Assembly: GCA_000436735.1 (NCBI GenBank)
Contig: FR887171.1
Coordinates: 3,347-13,139 of the forward strand
Direction: 5' to 3'
DNA: 9,793 nucleotides
From: Firmicutes bacterium CAG:170
Lineage (GTDB): Bacteria; Bacillota; Clostridia; Oscillospirales; Oscillospiraceae
In this document: piece by piece, positions 6,503 to 9,793 of the stretch
How the letters are laid out: every line of letters begins with the position of its first letter
Numbering within the stretch: position 1 is the stretch's first letter
Made by a program: the position numbers and the translations under genes
Notes under the pieces: model-generated
The model's input: only the letters and a program-made list of their open reading frames with translations
Database searches by the model: none
What the model was told of the DNA's origin: nothing

Positions 6503-6560
6503 GTTCATAAAATCCCGCCAAAGTTCACAATTTGTTCAGCCCGGTTTCGGTTTTTGTTCA
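6503..6560 (+). promoter_or_regulatory. Array of GTTCA boxes upstream of htrA
   Basis: GTTCA occurs at 6503-6507, 6523-6527, 6534-6538 and 6556-6560, with a related GTTTC at 6544-6548. From 6523 the spacing is about one DNA turn (11, 10, 12). Direct repeats phased like this are typical of OmpR/PhoB-type response regulator sites. In Bacillus subtilis the htrA genes answer to CssRS, so an activator site here is plausible, but the regulator is not in the window. Confidence 0.45.
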
Positions 6561-6577
6561 GAATTCGCCTTTATAAT
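6549..6577 (+). promoter_or_regulatory. htrA promoter with consensus -10 and weak -35
   Basis: A perfect TATAAT at 6572-6577. The -35 position at 17-nt spacing (6549-6554, GGTTTT) does not match TTGACA. A promoter with a good -10 and poor -35 suggests dependence on an activator, which fits the GTTCA repeats reaching to 6560. The gene's ribosome site CGGAGG is at 6605-6610. Confidence 0.6.
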
Positions 6578-6618
6578 CGGGAACATAAAAGATAACAAAT
6601 TGAACGGAGGCATTCATT

Positions 6619-7980
6619 ATGGACTATCGTTTTGAAAATGTAAATGAAAGTGAAAATGAAAACCAGGGCTATCAGCCGCAGTATAGCTATCAGCCGCAGC
6701 CGGACACCGCTCCGGAAGCACCGCAGAAGCCGAAGAAGAACCGCACCGGCGCAAAGGTCACGGCACTTGTTCTGAGCTGCGCACTGGTCGGCGGCGCGAT
6801 GGGCTTCGGCGGAAGCGCGCTCCAGAATCATCTGGCCGCGAAGAACGCAGACACCGAGGAAGCGCAGCAGGCCTCCGTCGTCTATGAGGGAAGCCGCGAA
6901 ACCAGCGTCATCAACATCGCGCAGATCGACACCAGCAAGGAAATGACGCCCGCCGAGGTTTACGCACAGAACGTGAATTCGACCGTCGGCATCCGCACCT
7001 CGATCACCACGAACTACTGGGGCTATCAGACCCAGGCCGCTGCGGCAGGCTCCGGCTTCATCCTGAGCGCCGACGGTTACATCCTGACGAACTACCACGT
7101 TGTGGAGGATTCCAACTCCATCACCGTTTCGCTTTACGACGGCACGGAATATGACGCCACGCTCGTCGGCTGCGACGAGTCGAACGACATCGCCGTTTTG
7201 AAGATCGACGCGGAGGGCCTGACGCCCGTCGTGCTCGGCGACTCCGACAATCTGAACGTCGGCGATCAGGTCGTCGCCATCGGCAATCCGCTCGGTGAGC
7301 TGACCTTCTCGCTCACGACCGGCGTTGTCAGCGCCCTGAACCGTGAGGTCACGCTTTCCAGCAATGTCACGATGAACCTCATCCAGACGGACTGTGCCAT
7401 CAACTCCGGCAACTCCGGCGGTGCGCTCTTCAACCTCTACGGCGAGGTCATCGGTATTACGAACGCCAAGTATTCCAGCTCCTCCTCGAGCAGCGAGGCT
7501 TCCATCGATAACATCGGCTTTGCCATCCCGCTGAACCATGTCAAGAACATCGTCAAGAGTATCATCGAGACCGGCAGCATCACCAAGCCCTACATCGGCG
7601 TGACAGTCAGCAGCGTCAGCTCGGAGGCTCAGGGCTACGGCCTGCCCACCGGCGCAGCCGTCCGTTCGGTCGAGGCGGATTCTCCGGCAGCCAAGGCGGG
7701 ACTGGAAGAAAATGATATCATCACAGAGGTTGACGGCACTGCCATCAACTCCAGCACAGAGCTTGTCAACTACGTCGGCGAAAAGACGCCCGGCGACGAG
7801 CTGACCTTCAAGGTCTATCGTCAGGGCGAAGAGCTGGAGCTCACCGTGACCATCGGTGAAAAGACGCAGTCGGCAATGCCCACCACGACAACAGACGACG
7901 CCCAGCAGTCCCAGCAGTCGCAGGGCCAGAGCCAGCAGGGCGCACAGTTGTTCCCGTGGGGCTTCGGCTTCGGATATTGA
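6619..7980 (+). CDS. htrA: HtrA/DegP-like membrane-anchored serine protease with PDZ domain
   Basis: A 453-residue S1C protease for envelope protein quality control. The cytoplasmic N-terminus (1-45) is acidic then Gln/Pro-rich (YQPQ repeats). One membrane segment (about 46-66) places the rest outside. The trypsin-like domain (about 112-320) has the triad His160 (TNYHVV), Asp190 (SNDIAVLK) and Ser266 (NSGNSGGAL). A Ser-rich insert (about 286-294) follows. A single PDZ domain spans about 324-413, with PYIGV and a GLEENDIITEVDG core. The tail is Gln/Ser-rich (429-440) and ends in the aromatic WGFGFGY. Length and architecture match Firmicute HtrA/YkdA/YvtA proteins. CGGAGG eight bases before the ATG fixes the start. 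It is a single-gene unit under its own promoter. Confidence 0.95.
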   Translation: MDYRFENVNESENENQGYQPQYSYQPQPDTAPEAPQKPKKNRTGAKVTALVLSCALVGGAMGFGGSALQNHLAAKNADTEEAQQASVVYEGSRETSVINIAQIDTSKEMTPAEVYAQNVNSTVGIRTSITTNYWGYQTQAAAAGSGFILSADGYILTNYHVVEDSNSITVSLYDGTEYDATLVGCDESNDIAVLKIDAEGLTPVVLGDSDNLNVGDQVVAIGNPLGELTFSLTTGVVSALNREVTLSSNVTMNLIQTDCAINSGNSGGALFNLYGEVIGITNAKYSSSSSSSEASIDNIGFAIPLNHVKNIVKSIIETGSITKPYIGVTVSSVSSEAQGYGLPTGAAVRSVEADSPAAKAGLEENDIITEVDGTAINSSTELVNYVGEKTPGDELTFKVYRQGEELELTVTIGEKTQSAMPTTTTDDAQQSQQSQGQSQQGAQLFPWGFGFGY

Positions 7981-8085
7981 GCCGTCCATAATGAAAACGA
8001 AAATTTACAGGGGGTAGCTGCCCCACCCCGGAGCGATCCGAAGAGGCAGACCAGAAACAGCGCCGCGCAGCGGCGTGAACATAAA
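7981..8085 (+). other. htrA 3' untranslated stretch, no gene seen
   Basis: No credible ORF. Two short hairpins can be drawn: GGGG (8011-8014) with CCCC (8021-8024), and CGCCG (8061-8065) with CGGCG (8071-8075). Neither is followed by a T-run. No known RNA family is recognised. Confidence 0.4.
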
Positions 8086-8122
8086 CGGAGTGCCGCGCAC
8101 GATGCACGGCGCTCCGCTTTTT
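8086..8122 (+). terminator. Intrinsic terminator after htrA
   Basis: CGGAGTGCCG (8086-8095) pairs with CGGCGCTCCG (8107-8116), ten pairs with one G-U, with an inner GCA/TGC extension, followed by CTTTTT. It lies about 105 nt after the htrA stop. Confidence 0.82.
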
Positions 8123-8125
8123 CAT

Positions 8126-8288
8126 ATTCCGACGGATGCCCTGGGCGCGGGCGGAAAAATTTCCGGACAGGGGAAAATTCTGCTTGCTTTTTTCCTCCGC
8201 ACGCGGTAAGCTAACAAAGTAGATAAGTTTCGGCATTCGCGCTGCAATTTTTTGGGCACGATCTACAACTGCATATGGCCGGATGAAA
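8126..8288 (+). other. Leader region before the glycine riboswitch, promoter not resolved
   Basis: No ORF with coding support. A promoter for the glycine-switched operon must lie here. The best by-eye candidate is TTGCTT (8184-8189), 17 nt, TAAGCT (8207-8212), a poor match. At 8252-8274 there is a stretch resembling the left end of the palindromic element at 5494-5517. Confidence 0.35.
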
Positions 8289-8443
8289 GGATCAGGAGAG
8301 TGCATAGGACTATGCCACCGAAGGGGCTCGCGCAAGGAACTCTCAGGTAAAGGAACTGATCCCGGACGGAACTCTGGAAAGCTGCTGCGCAGCACCGAAG
8401 AAGCAATCCCCAAGGGGAGAATCTTTCAGGTTCATCAACAGAG
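8289..8443 (+). ncRNA. Tandem glycine riboswitch (two aptamers)
   Basis: Aptamer I: P1 GGATCAG (8289-8295) with CTGATCC (8356-8362), GGAGAG, the conserved CACCGAAGGGGC (8316-8327) and CTCTCAGGT (8340-8348). Aptamer II: CTCTG (8372-8376) with CAGAG (8439-8443), GAAAG with CTTTC (8423-8427), the conserved CACCGAAGAAGC (8393-8404) and CTTTCAGG (8423-8430). A short linker of about 9 nt joins them, the usual tandem arrangement. The class senses glycine and turns on glycine cleavage genes, which agrees with gcvT downstream. Confidence 0.95.
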
Positions 8444-8475
8444 CGCGCCTGTATCAGGCGCGCTCTGTCTTTTTA
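8438..8475 (+). terminator. Glycine riboswitch terminator
   Basis: 14-bp perfect stem from 8438-8451 to 8455-8468 with a TAT loop, then TCTTTTTA. Its first bases ACAGAG are also the 3' strand of aptamer II P1, so a glycine-bound aptamer and the terminator exclude each other. This explains read-through when glycine is bound. Confidence 0.92.
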
Positions 8476-8533
8476 TCCGGCAGCCCGCGCCGCATTTCCG
8501 TTCCGAAGGAACGGTCAGACAAGGGAGTTCACT

Positions 8534-9199
8534 ATGATTATCACCAGAAAAAAACCGCCCGAACAGCTGCTGGCCATGCTTGCGGGCGTCCATCGCGTGG
8601 CGCTTGCAGGATGTAAGAGCTGTGCGACGGCCTGCCAGACCGGCGGCGAAAAGGAGCTGGCGGAAATGACCGCCTTTTTGCAGGAGCACGGCTTTGAGGT
8701 CGTGGGGACAATCCTGCCGGACGAGTGCTGCCACATGCTGCTCGTCAAGCGCGACATCAAGGCCCTGCGCGACAGCGGCGCGGAGGCAATCGTCGGCATG
8801 GCCTGCGGCGACGGCGTCCAGACCGTCGCGGAGCACGTCCATATCCCGGTTTTCCCGGCCAATGACACCCTCTTCCTCGGCCAGATCGAGCGGGCGGGCG
8901 TTTTCCGCGAGGCGTGCCGGATGTGCGGCGACTGTATGCTCGGCCAGACCGGCGGCATCTGCCCCATCACGCAGTGCGCCAAGTCGCTGGTACACGGGCC
9001 GTGCGGCGGACAGAGAAACGGGCGCTGCGAGGTCAACCCGGAGAACCGCTGCGCGTGGATCCGCATTTATGAGCGGCTGAAGGACATTGACCGCCTCGAC
9101 CTGCTGGACGCAGACCGGGCGGATAAGAATTATCGAAGCACAGCTTGGCCGCAGGCGCACAGTCTGCGCGACGGAATGAAAAAAGGAGGAAAAGTATGA
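8534..9199 (+). CDS. Methylenetetrahydrofolate reductase C-terminal (MTHFR_C / MetV-like) protein
   Basis: A 221-residue Cys-rich cytosolic protein of the MTHFR_C family. It matches the MetV subunit that pairs with MetF in acetogen methylene-THF reductase. A Rossmann-like start has VALAGCKSCATACQTGG (Cys 27, 30, 34). Further cysteines are 65, 66 and 91. The signature block has C128-x2-C131-x2-C134, TGGICPITQC (Cys 143, 148), GPCGG (157) and C165, C173. There are 14 cysteines, fitting Fe-S and/or zinc binding. The family passes electrons for, or assists, reduction of methylene-THF to methyl-THF. AAGGGAG six bases upstream supports the ATG at 8534. It is the first gene after the glycine riboswitch and overlaps gcvT by ATGA. 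No metF is in view. The family is secure; the partner and exact role are inferred. Confidence 0.88.
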   Translation: MIITRKKPPEQLLAMLAGVHRVALAGCKSCATACQTGGEKELAEMTAFLQEHGFEVVGTILPDECCHMLLVKRDIKALRDSGAEAIVGMACGDGVQTVAEHVHIPVFPANDTLFLGQIERAGVFREACRMCGDCMLGQTGGICPITQCAKSLVHGPCGGQRNGRCEVNPENRCAWIRIYERLKDIDRLDLLDADRADKNYRSTAWPQAHSLRDGMKKGGKV

Positions 9200-9793
9200 G
9201 CGAACTCAAGAGAACGGTATTGTATCAGGCCCATCTGGACGCCGGAGCGACGATGGTCGATTTCGGCGGCTGGGATATGCCCATTCAGTACCCGGACGGC
9301 ATCGTGGCCGAGCATCTCTACTGCCGCAGCCACTGCGGTATCTTCGACGTTTCCCACATGGGCCGTATCGACGTGGAGGGCCCGGAGCAGGTCGCCTTTT
9401 TGCAGCATGTTCTTTCGAGCAACGTGCTTGCGCTCGACGTGAATCAGGCGCAGTACTGCATCATCCCGGATGAAAACGGCTATGCCATCGACGACGCCTA
9501 TCTCTACCGCTTTGAAGAGGGAAAATATTTCCTCGTCATCAATGCCGGCAACATCGACAAGGATCTTGCGCACCTGTACAGGCAGGCGGAGGCCTTCGAC
9601 GTGAAGCTGACGAACGTCTCCGACCGCTATGCGGCCATCGCCGTACAGGGTCCGGAGGCCAAGAAGATCCTCATGACGCTCTCCGGCGGCAGAACGCTGA
9701 CGGTGGAGAATGTGAAAAACGCGCTCAATACACTCGAAATGGAGGGTCGTCCGGTGCGTCTGGCCAAGACCGGCTATACCGGCGAGCGGGTCG
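9196..9793 (+). CDS. gcvT: Glycine cleavage system T protein (aminomethyltransferase), 3'-truncated by window edge
   Basis: The first 199 residues of GcvT, which moves the aminomethyl carbon of glycine from the H-protein lipoyl arm to THF, releasing ammonia and giving 5,10-methylene-THF. Visible are VDFGGWDMPIQY (21-32), GIFDVSHMGR (48-57), the conserved acidic pair in AIDDAYLYRF (Asp99/Asp100, matching the catalytic Asp of the family), VINAGN (114-119) and KTGYTGE (191-197). A usual T protein is about 360 residues, so the C-terminal half lies beyond the window. GGAGG (9185-9189) six bases before the ATG, and the ATGA overlap, show translational coupling to the MTHFR_C gene. Control is through the upstream glycine riboswitch. 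The other gcv genes probably follow outside. Confidence 0.95.
   Translation, partial: MSELKRTVLYQAHLDAGATMVDFGGWDMPIQYPDGIVAEHLYCRSHCGIFDVSHMGRIDVEGPEQVAFLQHVLSSNVLALDVNQAQYCIIPDENGYAIDDAYLYRFEEGKYFLVINAGNIDKDLAHLYRQAEAFDVKLTNVSDRYAAIAVQGPEAKKILMTLSGGRTLTVENVKNALNTLEMEGRPVRLAKTGYTGERV

Noticed and set aside
6571..7989. 472-residue antisense open frame opposite htrA
   Set aside because: It is opposite an intact S1C protease with its full triad; the composition (Arg/Asp/Ala/Val-rich, no motif) is that of a shadow frame.
8252..8279. TTGGGC-N16-TATGGC as a promoter for the glycine-switched operon
   Set aside because: The -10 match is poor (three of six) and transcription would begin at about the first base of the aptamer's P1; the evidence is too weak to call.
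8283..8537. 84-residue plus-strand frame across the glycine riboswitch
   Set aside because: It is fully explained by the conserved riboswitch and terminator sequences, and lacks a ribosome site.

Overview
The window looks like chromosomal DNA from a moderately GC-rich, low-redundancy Firmicute, most likely class Clostridia (Oscillospirales-like). This is inferred from strong AGGAGG-type ribosome binding sites, SigA-type promoters, a PadR / permease-prefix / DUF4097 operon, two Firmicute-style transcriptional riboswitches, and an acetogen-type methylene-THF reductase C-terminal protein next to gcvT. No phage, plasmid, transposase, tRNA, rRNA or CRISPR signal was seen. The only sign of mobile DNA is a 150-nt palindromic repeat element in an intergenic gap.

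Layout. 1-2482 (+): the 3' part of an ABC-F ATPase gene, translationally coupled (ATGA overlap) to a membrane-anchored DUF218/YdcF-SanA-like gene. 2484-3366 (+): an Mrp/ApbC-type Fe-S carrier ATPase with its own consensus promoter. 3381-3417: a strong hairpin shared as terminator by two convergent units. 5393-3443 (-): a three-gene operon, padR - HAAS/permease-prefix membrane protein - DUF4097 protein. It has a perfectly spaced promoter covered by an inverted repeat that is probably the PadR operator. 5454-5853: intergenic region with the palindromic element, then the mntP promoter, a yybP-ykoY manganese riboswitch and its terminator. 5854-6444 (+): mntP, the Mn2+ exporter, with a hairpin terminator. 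6503-7980 (+): an HtrA/DegP-like membrane-anchored serine protease, preceded by repeated GTTCA boxes and a TATAAT -10. 7981-8533: htrA 3' region and terminator, then a tandem glycine riboswitch with a 14-bp terminator. 8534-9793 (+): an MTHFR_C/MetV-like protein and gcvT (cut by the window end), overlapping by ATGA.

How the genes work together. Two metabolite switches control their expected targets. Manganese should allow read-through into the exporter mntP. Glycine should allow read-through into a one-carbon operon that cleaves glycine (GcvT gives methylene-THF) and appears to couple this to methylene-THF reduction. The padR operon and htrA look like separate envelope-stress or membrane-homeostasis units. 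No wholly new system is evident. The least explained items are the palindromic element beside the mntP promoter, a short matching fragment near the glycine riboswitch, the GTTCA array before htrA, and MTHFR_C as first gene of a glycine-switched operon.
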